Part shown: one piece after another, positions 1 to 7,642 of the stretch
How positions within the stretch are numbered: the stretch's first letter is position 1
Layout of the letters: the number at the start of each line of letters is the position of its first letter
Assembly: GCF_030812785.1 (NCBI RefSeq)
Contig: NZ_JAUSTJ010000002.1
Coordinates: forward strand, 992,001-1,056,000
Source: Sphingomonas kyeonggiensis
Lineage (GTDB): Bacteria; Pseudomonadota; Alphaproteobacteria; Sphingomonadales; Sphingomonadaceae
DNA: 64,000 nt
Reading direction: 5' to 3'
Notes under the pieces: generated by a model
Told to the model about the DNA's origin: nothing
The model's database searches: none
Seen by the model: only the letters and a program-made list of their open reading frames with translations
Position numbers and translations under genes: made by a program

Positions 1-1
1 C

Positions 2-796
2 CTGGTGCGCGAGATGCTGCAGATCGCCACCGGCAAGCGTCAGGTCGATCTGGATCTGGCGGCGGGGGTGCCTGGCGTCGCTGCGACCAAGGTGACGCTG
101 GCGATCGGCGAGCGGCCGGCGCAATCGCCCTGGCTTGCCGTTGCCAAGGACCGCAGCGTCAAGGTGCGCACCGCGCAGACGCGGCTCTATGTCGATGCCA
201 AGGTCGGCGGTTCGGGACTGCTCGGCCTGGCCTCGATCCATCTGCCGCTGTTCGTCGAGCTGGCCAATGCCGAGGCCTCGCTCCGCAGTATTTCCTGCCC
301 GACGCCGTCGACGGCCACGGTGAGCCTCGATGTGACCACCGCCGCCGGGCAGGTGGCGATCGGCGATGTCGACACGGCTGCGCTGGGGAATTTCAACGCC
401 GCGATCACGCCGAAGCGAACGACGCTGGTGAAGGTCGCGCTCCTCGCCGAGGTGACCGGCCAGTCGAATATCGGGCTTGGCGGGGCCGGGGCGCAGCGCG
501 CCACCTTCACCGCGCAGGAGATCGCAGCGGGCAAGGCGCACACGGTGTCGACCAACGATCTGAGCCAGGGCGTGGCGGCGTCGCTGATCCGCAACATGGA
601 CCTCCAGGCCAATGCCTTGGGGCTGGGGATCAATCTTTCCCTGGTGACGTCGACTGTCGGCTCGGTGCTGCAGGGCGTCGCTGCGCCGCTCGATTCGGTG
701 CTTTCGGATCTGACGGGGCTGCTCGGAGTGAATGTCGGGCAGGCGGACGTTCGGGTGAACGGGTTGCGCTGCGGCAAGCCGATTTTGGTGGGGTAG
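2..796 (+). CDS. TadG-like pilus-assembly/secreted protein, C-terminal part (5' truncated)
   Basis: The open frame runs in from the window edge, so only about the last 264 residues are present and the true start lies upstream. The visible part is rich in Ala, Gly, Val, Thr and Leu, with alternating beta-type segments and no obvious catalytic motif. It ends in a Leu/Gly-rich stretch followed by RVNGLRCGKPILVG. This style matches the C-terminal region of the TadG-related proteins encoded near Flp-pilus genes in sphingomonads, but I recognise it only by resemblance. Pilus genes, if any, would lie upstream. A PilZ-domain gene follows 23 bp downstream on the same strand. Confidence 0.55.
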   Translation: MVREMLQIATGKRQVDLDLAAGVPGVAATKVTLAIGERPAQSPWLAVAKDRSVKVRTAQTRLYVDAKVGGSGLLGLASIHLPLFVELANAEASLRSISCPTPSTATVSLDVTTAAGQVAIGDVDTAALGNFNAAITPKRTTLVKVALLAEVTGQSNIGLGGAGAQRATFTAQEIAAGKAHTVSTNDLSQGVAASLIRNMDLQANALGLGINLSLVTSTVGSVLQGVAAPLDSVLSDLTGLLGVNVGQADVRVNGLRCGKPILVG

Positions 797-819
797 GGGA
801 TTAGCGTTGGGGTTGGGGA

Positions 820-1185
820 ATGCGTGGCGATCGTAGAGGATTGAAGATTACCCAGGGTGTGGACCGGCGCGAGGCGATGCGCTGGCCGGTATCGCTGGCG
901 GCGAGCGTGAAGGAATCGCGCCTGTGCTTCCAGAATGTCAGGCTGGTCGAGATCTCGCGGGCGGGCTGCCGGATCGAGACCGGCTTCCTGCTTCCGCCGG
1001 GCATGGAGACGGTGCTTCGGCTGTCCGGGTTCAAGGCACTGAACGCGACGGTGGTGTGGAGCAATCGCGAGGCGGCGGGACTGCGCTTCGCGGCACCGCT
1101 GCATCCGGGCGTGGTGACGCACCTGATGAGCCTGCCCTCGACGCAGGAACAGGCCGAGTATCGCCCACTCTCGGGGCTGCGCTGA
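820..1185 (+). CDS. PilZ-domain protein
   Basis: A 121-residue protein that fits a stand-alone PilZ domain, a c-di-GMP-binding fold. An Arg-rich entry segment (GVDRREAMRWPV, about residues 13-24) is followed by the ISRAGCRIET motif (about residues 44-53), which corresponds to the family D/NxSxxG signature with Arg in place of the usual residue before Ala-Gly. The C-terminal beta segment AAGLRFAAPL is also typical. Because the RxxxR and D/NxSxxG positions are not perfectly conserved, c-di-GMP binding is probable rather than certain. It sits 23 bp after the TadG-like gene and before a hairpin at 1218-1243, so it may end that transcript. Confidence 0.75.
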   Translation: MRGDRRGLKITQGVDRREAMRWPVSLAASVKESRLCFQNVRLVEISRAGCRIETGFLLPPGMETVLRLSGFKALNATVVWSNREAAGLRFAAPLHPGVVTHLMSLPSTQEQAEYRPLSGLR

Positions 1186-1513
1186 AAAGCGGAATTCCGG
1201 AAGCCTGAAACGGCAAACGCCCGGACCGTTTCCGATCCGGGCGCCTGCGTGACGAATGCTCGTCAGCCCCCTTTGTCAGGCCCAGCCCGCACACTCGTAC
1301 TTGCCTACGAGCGGGGCTTGGAGCCTCCCCGAACCACGGCCTTTCGCCTGCGCTTCGACGAGAGTTTTGCTAGGCGCACGGACCCGGTTTGTCACTGGCA
1401 TTACAAGGGGTAGACGCAGTTTGGTGTCACCCTGTGTTGAATCGGCAACATAAAGGTTGGCAGTAGGAATTCGCGGTCATCTGCCCTAGATCAGGTGCCG
1501 AGCTGATTTCTGG
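1186..1513. other. Intergenic region with two hairpins, no gene seen
   Basis: This 328-bp gap holds no convincing reading frame on either strand. It contains a GC-rich hairpin at 1218-1243 and a second stem near 1288-1316 (CCCGC..CTCGTA, loop CTTGCC, TACGAGCGGGG). The second could be part of a structured leader or small RNA, but I recognise no known RNA family. The lolC promoter must lie in the right part. Confidence 0.4.
1218..1243 (+). terminator. GC hairpin after the PilZ gene
   Basis: CGCCCGGACCG and CGATCCGGGCG form an 11-bp stem with one mismatch around a TTTC loop, 33 bp after the PilZ stop codon. No T-run follows, so termination is inferred from position and stability only. Confidence 0.45.
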
Positions 1514-2785
1514 GTGAGTGCCAAGACCCGCATGCTGCTAATTTCACGTTACGAGCGGATGATCGCCCGCCGCTATCTCCTGCCGGGGCGGAGCGAGGCG
1601 TTCATCGCCGTCGTCGCCGGGTTCAGCCTTGTCGCCGTCATGCTCGGCGTCGCCGCGCTGATCGTGGTGATGAGCGTGATGAACGGCTTCCGCGCCGAGC
1701 TGTTCGACAAGATCACCGGGCTCAACGGCCATGCCGTGATCCAGGGCTATGGCGGCCAGCTGCGCGACTGGCGCAGCGTGCTGGAGGAGGCGCGCAAGAC
1801 GCCGGGCATCACCAGCGCGACGCCGCTGATCGAGCAGCCGCTGTTCGCCACCTATAATGGCCGCGCCGAGTTCATCCAACTGCGCGGCATGCTGATGGAG
1901 GACATCCTCGGCAACCCCACGCTGAAGGGCAAGGAGATCATCGGCTCGCTCAAGAGCCTGAAGCCCGGCGGCGAGCAGGTGGCGATCGGGTCGCGGCTGG
2001 CGGAATCGCTCGGCGCGACCGTGGGCAGCGAGATCTCGATCCTCAATCCCGCCGGTGCCGCCACCCCCTTCGGCACCATGCCGCGCATCGTGAAGTACAA
2101 GGTCGCCGCGGTCTTCGAAGTCGGCGTCTACGATTATGACAAGGTCTTCGCGGTGATGCCGATCGAGGATGCGCAGACCCTGCTGCTGCTCGGCGACGGA
2201 GTCTCGATGATCGAACTGGAGACGACCGATCCGGACCGCGTGTCGCAGATCCTTCAGCCGCTCAGCGACAAGGTGAGCAGCGTCGGACAGATCACCGACT
2301 GGCGGATGATGAACTCCGAGCTGTTCGAGGCGCTGGCGGTGGACCGCACCGTCTCCTTCACCATCCTCTCGATCATCCTGGTGGTCGCCGCGTTCAACAT
2401 CGTCTCGTCGCTGATCATGCTGGTGCGCGCCAAGACGCGCGACATCGCCGTGCTGCGCACCATGGGCGCGACGCGGGGCGGGCTGATGCGCATCTTCGTC
2501 ACCGTGGGCACCGCGATCGGTGCGCTTGGCGTGGCGGCGGGCGGCGTGCTCGGCTTCCTGTTCATCACCTTCCGCGAGGGGGTGGTGAAGTTCATCGGGC
2601 TGGTCACCGGCCAGAATATCTGGGATCCGCAGATGCGCTTCCTCACCGAACTGCCGGCCAAGACCGACCCGTTCCAGACGATCGGCATCTGCGCGATGGC
2701 GTTGATCTTCTGCTTCCTGGCCACGCTCTATCCGGCTTGGAAGGCCGCCAATACCGATCCGGTCCAGGTGCTGCGCTATGAGTGA
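1514..2785 (+). CDS. lolC: Lipoprotein-releasing ABC transporter permease (LolC/LolE family)
   Basis: A 423-residue inner-membrane permease of the MacB/FtsX-like fold. An N-terminal membrane segment follows the [11 protein letters not shown] entry helix. The motif [11 protein letters not shown] (about residues 54-64) is the family signature after TM1. A large periplasmic domain follows, then three C-terminal membrane helices with [16 protein letters not shown]. With LolD it would extract mature outer-membrane lipoproteins from the inner membrane and pass them to LolA. Only one permease gene is present, so it may act as a homodimer or pair with a copy elsewhere. The GTG at 1514 is the longest start; ATG at 1532 ([10 protein letters not shown]) is an equally reasonable choice. 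Its stop overlaps lolD by 8 bp, implying translational coupling. Confidence 0.92.
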   Translation: MSAKTRMLLISRYERMIARRYLLPGRSEAFIAVVAGFSLVAVMLGVAALIVVMSVMNGFRAELFDKITGLNGHAVIQGYGGQLRDWRSVLEEARKTPGITSATPLIEQPLFATYNGRAEFIQLRGMLMEDILGNPTLKGKEIIGSLKSLKPGGEQVAIGSRLAESLGATVGSEISILNPAGAATPFGTMPRIVKYKVAAVFEVGVYDYDKVFAVMPIEDAQTLLLLGDGVSMIELETTDPDRVSQILQPLSDKVSSVGQITDWRMMNSELFEALAVDRTVSFTILSIILVVAAFNIVSSLIMLVRAKTRDIAVLRTMGATRGGLMRIFVTVGTAIGALGVAAGGVLGFLFITFREGVVKFIGLVTGQNIWDPQMRFLTELPAKTDPFQTIGICAMALIFCFLATLYPAWKAANTDPVQVLRYE

Positions 2786-3452
2786 GGCTGTTCTCCAGAC
2801 GCGTGGCCTCAAGCGCAGCTTCAGCCAGGGCGGCGAGACGATCGAAGTGCTCCGCGGCGTCGATCTCGACGTGCAGCCGGGCGAGATCATCGCGCTGCTC
2901 GGCCCGTCCGGCTCGGGCAAATCGACGCTGCTCCAGGCGGTCGGCCTGCTCGAGGGTGGGTTCCAAGGCTCCATCCGCATCGCCGGCAAGGAAGCCGCGC
3001 AGCTCGACAGCCCGGGCCGCACCGCGGTGCGCCGCGATCATCTGGGCTTCGTCTACCAGTTCCACCACCTGCTGCCCGACTTCAACGCGTTCGAGAATGT
3101 CGTGCTGCCGCAGATGATCCATGGCGCGCTGCGCGCCGATGCCGACAAGCGCGCGGAGGAACTGCTTACCGCGCTCGGCCTCGGCCACCGTCTGACGCAC
3201 CGGCCGAGCCAGCTTTCGGGCGGCGAGCAGCAGCGTGTCGCCGTCGCCCGTGCGCTCGCCAACAAGCCGGCGCTGGTGCTGGCGGACGAGCCGACCGGCA
3301 ATCTGGACGAGCTGACCTCCGACAAGGTGCTCGCGGAGTTCCTCGGGCTGGTCCGTACCCAGGGCTCGGCCGCGCTGATCGCCACCCATAACGAGCGGCT
3401 CGCGGCGCGGATGGACCGGGTGGTGCGGCTGCACGAAGGGCACCTCGCGTGA
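2778..3452 (+). CDS. lolD: Lipoprotein-releasing ABC transporter ATPase LolD
   Basis: A 224-residue ABC ATPase with Walker [10 protein letters not shown] (about residues 42-50), a Q-loop in [14 protein letters not shown], the signature [15 protein letters not shown], Walker [13 protein letters not shown] and the switch His in ATHNERLA. Length and the HHLLPDF segment match LolD rather than a substrate-importer ATPase. It powers release of lipoproteins by the permease encoded immediately upstream, with which it overlaps by 8 bp. The downstream GNAT gene overlaps its 3' end by 4 bp, so at least four genes (lolC, lolD, GNAT, gpx) are probably co-transcribed. Confidence 0.95.
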   Translation: MSEAVLQTRGLKRSFSQGGETIEVLRGVDLDVQPGEIIALLGPSGSGKSTLLQAVGLLEGGFQGSIRIAGKEAAQLDSPGRTAVRRDHLGFVYQFHHLLPDFNAFENVVLPQMIHGALRADADKRAEELLTALGLGHRLTHRPSQLSGGEQQRVAVARALANKPALVLADEPTGNLDELTSDKVLAEFLGLVRTQGSAALIATHNERLAARMDRVVRLHEGHLA

Positions 3453-4045
3453 ACCCGTGGCGTGATGTCCCGACGCTATCGGGCCGCCACGTCACGCTTC
3501 GGCCCATGACGCGCGCGGATCGCGCCGATCTGCTGAATGCCTTTGAAGGACTCCGCCGGCTCTTCCACACCACCGTGCCCGATGATGCGAACATCGATGC
3601 CTGGATGGACCGGATCGAGAACGACGTGGCGGCCGGGCGTGGCCTGCCCTTTACCGTGCTGGACGCGGGCGGACGGATCTCGGGCGTCACCCGGTTCCTG
3701 CGGATGAGCAAGGCGCACCGCCGCGTCGAGATCGGCGGCACGCTCTATGCGCCGCGCGTCCAGCGTACCGGGCTCAACACCGAGGCGAAGTACATGCTGC
3801 TCCGCCACGCCTTCGAGGCGCTGGACGTCCACTGCGTCCAGATCCGCACCGATTTCCTCAACCACGCCTCGCGTCGCGCGATCGAGCGGCTCGGGGCGCG
3901 CTTCGACGGGGTGCTGCGCGGCCATCTGATCCTGAACGGGCACATGCGCGACAGCGTGGTCTATTCGATCCTCGCGCAGGAGTGGCCCGGGGTCCGCCGC
4001 AATATCGAGCTGCTGATGGCGCGGTACGAAGGAGAGGGTGCATGA
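3449..4045 (+). CDS. GNAT family N-acetyltransferase (RimJ/RimL type)
   Basis: A 198-residue protein with the layout of RimJ/RimL-type acetyltransferases. It starts with the [20 protein letters not shown] segment, has a central beta strand with [17 protein letters not shown], a region with [28 protein letters not shown] in the acetyl-CoA-binding position, and the C-terminal [20 protein letters not shown] segment. That last segment is the family's ASxxxxxxlGF-type helix. The substrate, a protein N-terminus or small amine, cannot be read from sequence. The GTG start overlaps lolD by 4 bp (GTGA) and its stop overlaps the glutathione peroxidase start (ATGA at 4042). Confidence 0.85.
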   Translation: MNPWRDVPTLSGRHVTLRPMTRADRADLLNAFEGLRRLFHTTVPDDANIDAWMDRIENDVAAGRGLPFTVLDAGGRISGVTRFLRMSKAHRRVEIGGTLYAPRVQRTGLNTEAKYMLLRHAFEALDVHCVQIRTDFLNHASRRAIERLGARFDGVLRGHLILNGHMRDSVVYSILAQEWPGVRRNIELLMARYEGEGA

Positions 4046-4521
4046 CTGCGATCACCGATATTCCCGTGACCAGGGCCGGCGGCGAGCAGGCCACGCTCGC
4101 CGATCATGCCGGCGAGGTGCTGCTCATCGTCAACACCGCCTCGAAATGCGGCTTCACCCCGCAATATGCCGGGCTCGAGGCGTTGCACCGCAAATACAAG
4201 GATCGCGGCTTTTCGGTCCTCGCCTTCCCGTGCAACCAGTTCGGGGCGCAGGAGCCGGGCGATGCCGCGGAGATCGCGAACTTCTGCTCGCTGACCTATG
4301 ACGTGACCTTCCCGGTCTACGCCAAGATCGACGTCAACGGCGCCGATGCCGCGCCGCTGTTCGAGGCGCTGAAAAAGGCGGCGCCGGGCGTGCTCGGCTC
4401 GAAGGGGATCAAGTGGAACTTCACCAAGTTCCTGGTCGACCGGAACGGCAATCCGGTCGAGCGGTTCGCGCCGACGACTAGCCCCGACGCGATCGGTCCC
4501 GAGATCGAGAAGCTGCTCTAG
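4042..4521 (+). CDS. Glutathione peroxidase family protein (thiol peroxidase)
   Basis: A 159-residue peroxidase that reduces hydrogen peroxide or lipid hydroperoxides with thioredoxin or glutathione. The peroxidatic Cys36 lies in NTASKCGFTPQY, followed by the FPCNQFGAQEPG signature and the WNFTKFLVDR motif carrying the Trp/Asn partners of the catalytic site. It is Cys-based, as is usual in bacteria, not selenocysteine. The frame is open further upstream, but ATG at 4042 gives the normal N-terminus and overlaps the GNAT stop codon in ATGA, so I take it as the start. It ends the lolCD-GNAT-gpx run and its 3' end overlaps a convergent gene by 44 bp. Confidence 0.93.
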   Translation: MTAITDIPVTRAGGEQATLADHAGEVLLIVNTASKCGFTPQYAGLEALHRKYKDRGFSVLAFPCNQFGAQEPGDAAEIANFCSLTYDVTFPVYAKIDVNGADAAPLFEALKKAAPGVLGSKGIKWNFTKFLVDRNGNPVERFAPTTSPDAIGPEIEKLL

Positions 4522-4924
4522 CGGGCAGCTGCACCGACTGCGACGCCGCGGGCCTGGCCGGGCGGTGCAGGCGCTCGAAGATGCTGTCCAGCACGAAGCG
4601 ACCGGTGAGCTCGAGCAACGCGCTGCGATGCGGCCGGGCGCGACGCTGGCCGCGCGTTTGCGCGGGCGCGGGGTTACGCGGCGTGTGCCGGCGCGGTGCG
4701 GGAGGCGTTGCCATGCGCGCTGCTACGGCCGAGGCGCTGTACCCCAGGTCGCGGCGGCGCCAGTCGACTGCCTCGCCGGCAGGAACTTCGCGCCATGTCT
4801 CGGCGCCGATCTCGCGCCACAGGTCCTTGCCGCAGCGCATGCACATCGCGAATTCGTTTCCGCCTTCCCGAAGACGGCCCGGCATCGCCGCGTGCTCGAG
4901 CAGGCGGCAGCGCAGCGAACGCAT
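4478..4924 (-). CDS. Small Cys-containing protein downstream of the MraZ paralogue
   Basis: A 148-residue frame whose N-terminal half looks like a real protein: CRLLEHAAMPGRLREGGNEFAMCMRCGK has a C..H....C..C pattern that could bind zinc, followed by DLWREIGAETWREVP. The rest is Arg/Pro/Ala-rich and may be disordered. Its ATG overlaps the stop codon of the MraZ-like gene (TGATG at 4922-4926), which strongly suggests translational coupling. The last 44 bp run antisense into the glutathione peroxidase gene. I do not recognise the family; small phage-type zinc-ribbon proteins look similar. The low-complexity tail keeps confidence moderate. Confidence 0.55.
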   Translation of the reverse strand: MRSLRCRLLEHAAMPGRLREGGNEFAMCMRCGKDLWREIGAETWREVPAGEAVDWRRRDLGYSASAVAARMATPPAPRRHTPRNPAPAQTRGQRRARPHRSALLELTGRFVLDSIFERLHRPARPAASQSVQLPARAASRSRDRSRRG

Positions 4925-5403
4925 CAGAAGCGGGCCGGACGGAAGCGGCGGGAGCCGCCGCGCGGCGGATGGCGGTAGGTCACCGCCGGGAATTCGTAGG
5001 CGCCGGTGCTGACGCCGTTCTGGGCGGCGGCAAGCTGCGGATTCCAGATTTCGAACCGATCCCCGGCGCCAACGACAAGCGCGACGCTTTCAATGCGGCC
5101 GTGCTGGCGCATGCCGGCGGGAAGGGTGAGCCCGCGCGCATTGCGCGGCTCCATCTCGACCATTCCCAGCACGCGGCGCATGCCGGCGTCCGTCGCCTGC
5201 GCATCCACCCCCGAGCGCGTGCGGATTTCCTGCAGGTCGGCACGGGCATAGCCGACAAGACATTGGTCGCGCTCATGGGCGGAAAGAACCAGGGGTTCGT
5301 CGGTGGCGGGCAGGCCCAGGGCCTGGGCCGTGCTTTCGGTCAGCAGCAGATTTCCATCCGCATCAACCTCGCAAAGCGCACATCCGCGAAACAGCGACCC
5401 CAT
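4924..5403 (-). CDS. MraZ-family (SpoVT/AbrB-fold) protein, divergent paralogue
   Basis: A 159-residue protein with two AbrB-like repeats. The first is LFRGCALCEVDADGNLLL followed by HERDQCLVGYA, which matches the HxxCLiGY segment of MraZ. The second is GLTLPAGMRQHGRIESVALVVGAGDRFEIWNPQ, which carries the MraZ hallmark FEIWdP. MraZ is a DNA-binding repressor of the division and cell-wall cluster, but here the neighbours are not rsmH or ftsI. The usual DxxGRl motif of the first repeat is degenerate (DADGNLLL), so this is likely a paralogue with other targets. It is coupled to the small Cys protein downstream. Confidence 0.65.
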   Translation of the reverse strand: MGSLFRGCALCEVDADGNLLLTESTAQALGLPATDEPLVLSAHERDQCLVGYARADLQEIRTRSGVDAQATDAGMRRVLGMVEMEPRNARGLTLPAGMRQHGRIESVALVVGAGDRFEIWNPQLAAAQNGVSTGAYEFPAVTYRHPPRGGSRRFRPARF

Positions 5404-5678
5404 GTTTTTGCCCCTTCAACGCAACGATTTACCTGAACTGTCCACAAACTTATGCACAGGGTTAACGCACATCAACCAAAATGTATGCGACAAGGTGGTT
5501 AACGCCAGCGACGGGCTGCTGAAACACTTCCTTACGAGCGGGACGGGAGCCGCTCTGTTAAATGCGCGTTCATCGCGGAACAGGCATCGGCTTCCGCGAT
5601 CGGCTTGAACGGCGCGTGAGGGGCAACTAGAGGTGCGCCGAAAGCCCCCGCTCATTCCCCGTCTATGGAGAGTTTCGC
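5404..5678. other. Divergent intergenic region with a single DnaA-box-like 9-mer
   Basis: A 275-bp promoter region between the MraZ-like gene (minus) and the TPR gene (plus). TTATGCACA at 5450-5458 fits the DnaA-box consensus TTATNCACA, and TGTCCACA lies 4 bp before it. With only one full match this is not an origin. No other structure was seen. Confidence 0.3.
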
Positions 5679-6926
5679 ATGAACTTCGCTTCCAAGCTCG
5701 CGCTGGCCGCCGTCCTGTCGCTGGGCACCACTGCGCTTACCGTGGCACCCGCCGCCGCGCAGAAGAAGGACGACAAGAAGGCAGATCCCAACGCGCTCAA
5801 GGTAAGCGACGAGTTCCGCAAGCCGGCCGCCGTCGCCGAGGCCGCGGTCAAGGCCAAGGACTGGGCCACCGCCGAGCCGTCGATCGTCACCGCGGAAGCC
5901 GCGGCCAAGAATGACGACGAGAAATATTATGCGGCCTGGCTGCGTCTCCAGCTCGAGCTGTCGCGCGGCAACGAGAATGCCCAGATCCCGGCGCTCCAGA
6001 TTCTCTCGGTCAACCCGCGCACCGCGCCGGATGCGAAGAATGCCTATAACGCACGCCTGAACTTCCTGCTCGGCAAGGCGGCTGCGTCGCAGAAGAAGCA
6101 CGCCGAGGTCATCACCTACATGGCCAAGGCCCGCGAGCTCGGCGAGAAGAACCTCGACATCCCGCTGATGATGGCGAACGCCTATGCCGCCACCGGCAAG
6201 AACGTCGAAGCCGCGGCCGAAGCGCGCAATGCGATCGAAGCCGCCAAGGCCACCGGCCAGAAGGCGCCGGAAGCCTGGTATCAGTTCGCCATCCCGAAGG
6301 CGATCGCCACCGGCAACCGCGAGACCTCCTATGACTGGCTGGCCTATTACCTGAAGGACTATCCGACGGTGAAGAACTGGCGCTGGGCGATCGAGGTTCT
6401 CGGTCAGGGCGCCAAGGGTGCCGACCGCGCCGGGAAGATCGAGCGCATCGATCTTTATCGCCTCCGCCGGATCACCAACTCGCTGGCCGATCGCGGCGAC
6501 TATGCCGACTACGCCTATGCCGCCCAGTCCTCGGGTCTGCCCTGGGAAGCGATCTCGGTGATCGAAGAGGGCCGCAAGAACGGCAAGCTGCCCACGACCG
6601 ATCCGGACGGCAACCGTACCTTCACGGCGGCCCAGGCCGGCGTGAAGAGCAGCCCGTCGCTCGCCACGCTGGCTTCGCAGGGCGGCGTGGGCAATGCCGA
6701 CGCACTGCTGGCCGCCGGTGACAATGAGAACGCGCTCAAGCTCTATGACGCGGCGCTCGCCAAGGGCGGCGATGCCAATGAGATCAACCTGCATCGCGGC
6801 ATCGCGCTGCAGCGCCTGGGCCGCAAGGACGAGGCGAAGACGGCGTTCCAGGCGGTGAAGACCGGCCCGTTCGTCAACGTCGCGCTGCTCTGGCAGGTCT
6901 CGCTGGACACGCCGCCGCTCAGCTGA
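5679..6926 (+). CDS. Secreted tetratricopeptide-repeat protein
   Basis: A 415-residue protein with a clear Sec signal peptide (MNFASKLALAAVLSLGTTALTVAPAAA, cleavage after Ala-Ala-Ala). The mature part is a chain of helix pairs with TPR-like spacing, such as AVKAKDWATAEPSI, HAEVITYMAKARELGEKNLDIPLMMANAYAATGKNVEAAAEARNA and GIALQRLGRKDEAKTAFQAV. It probably acts as a periplasmic protein-protein scaffold. No enzyme motif is present and the partner is unknown. The ATG follows GGAGAG at a normal distance and a strong terminator follows at 6949-6978, so the gene appears monocistronic. Confidence 0.85.
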   Translation: MNFASKLALAAVLSLGTTALTVAPAAAQKKDDKKADPNALKVSDEFRKPAAVAEAAVKAKDWATAEPSIVTAEAAAKNDDEKYYAAWLRLQLELSRGNENAQIPALQILSVNPRTAPDAKNAYNARLNFLLGKAAASQKKHAEVITYMAKARELGEKNLDIPLMMANAYAATGKNVEAAAEARNAIEAAKATGQKAPEAWYQFAIPKAIATGNRETSYDWLAYYLKDYPTVKNWRWAIEVLGQGAKGADRAGKIERIDLYRLRRITNSLADRGDYADYAYAAQSSGLPWEAISVIEEGRKNGKLPTTDPDGNRTFTAAQAGVKSSPSLATLASQGGVGNADALLAAGDNENALKLYDAALAKGGDANEINLHRGIALQRLGRKDEAKTAFQAVKTGPFVNVALLWQVSLDTPPLS

Positions 6927-6948
6927 GCGCGGCTTCGAGCCTGAAAAA

Positions 6949-6978
6949 GAAAGGGGCGGCTTTCGGGCCGCCCCTTTT
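6949..6978 (+). terminator. Rho-independent terminator after the TPR gene
   Basis: AAGGGGCGGC and GCCGCCCCTT form a perfect 10-bp stem around TTTCGG and run into TTTT. A-rich bases precede the stem, so it could also terminate the convergent Lrp gene. Confidence 0.9.
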
Positions 6979-6999
6979 CGTTTCTCCCGCTCGTAAGGA

Positions 7000-7461
7000 T
7001 CAGGCGACCGGGACGCCCGGCAATGCCTTGGAGGTGCGGATGGTGAGCGAGGTCTTCACATGCTCGACATTCGGCGCCGGCGTCAGGCGCGTCGTCAGGA
7101 TGTGCTGGAAGCTTTGCAGGTCGGGCGCGACGATCTTCAGGATGAAGTCGATCTCGCCATTGAGCATGTGGCACTCGCGGACTTCGGGAATGTCGGCGAC
7201 CATCTGCTCGAAGGCGCGCAGATCCGCTTCCGCCTGGCTCTTCAGGCTGACCATCGCGAATACGGTGAGGTTGTAGCCGAGCGCAGCCGGATCGAGCGCG
7301 GCGTGATAGCCGGTGATCGCCCCCTGCTGCTCCAGCGCGCGCACGCGCCGCAAGCAGGGCGGGGCGGTCAGCCCAACGCGTTCGGCTAGTTCGACATTGG
7401 TCATCCGGCCATTATCCTGCAGCAGGCCGAGAATCCGTACGTCGATGTCGTCGAATCGCAT
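7000..7461 (-). CDS. Lrp/AsnC family transcriptional regulator
   Basis: A 153-residue regulator. The N-terminal winged helix-turn-helix (MRFDDIDVRILGLLQDNGRMTNVELAERVGLTAPPCLRRVRALEQQGAITGY) is the classic Lrp form. The C-terminal RAM domain includes VSLKSQAEADLRAFEQMV, VRECHMLNGEIDFILKIV and ILTTRLTPAPNVEHVKTSLTI. Such proteins respond to amino acids and usually control amino-acid transport or catabolism. The divergently placed neighbour is a histidine kinase, not an obvious target, so the regulon cannot be told. The intergenic stretch 7462-7642 is relatively A/T-rich and should hold both promoters. Confidence 0.93.
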   Translation of the reverse strand: MRFDDIDVRILGLLQDNGRMTNVELAERVGLTAPPCLRRVRALEQQGAITGYHAALDPAALGYNLTVFAMVSLKSQAEADLRAFEQMVADIPEVRECHMLNGEIDFILKIVAPDLQSFQHILTTRLTPAPNVEHVKTSLTIRTSKALPGVPVA

Positions 7462-7642
7462 TTATGTTCCTTCTTTCTTTTGATTCGTTTCCGTGTGTTG
7501 CGTTTAGACATAATATTATTACGCCGCAACGCAATTGTCCCACAATGCGACGTGCCGAAATGGACAGTTCCGAAGGGGCGTTCGGCGAGTTAAGGAATCG
7601 TTACGGCGTGCGTTGCTACGCCGGGTAAAGGGTAGGCACGCG

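Noticed and set aside
5450-5458. TTATGCACA as part of a replication origin
   Set aside because: Only one good DnaA box, no A/T-rich unwinding region and no origin-type genes nearby.
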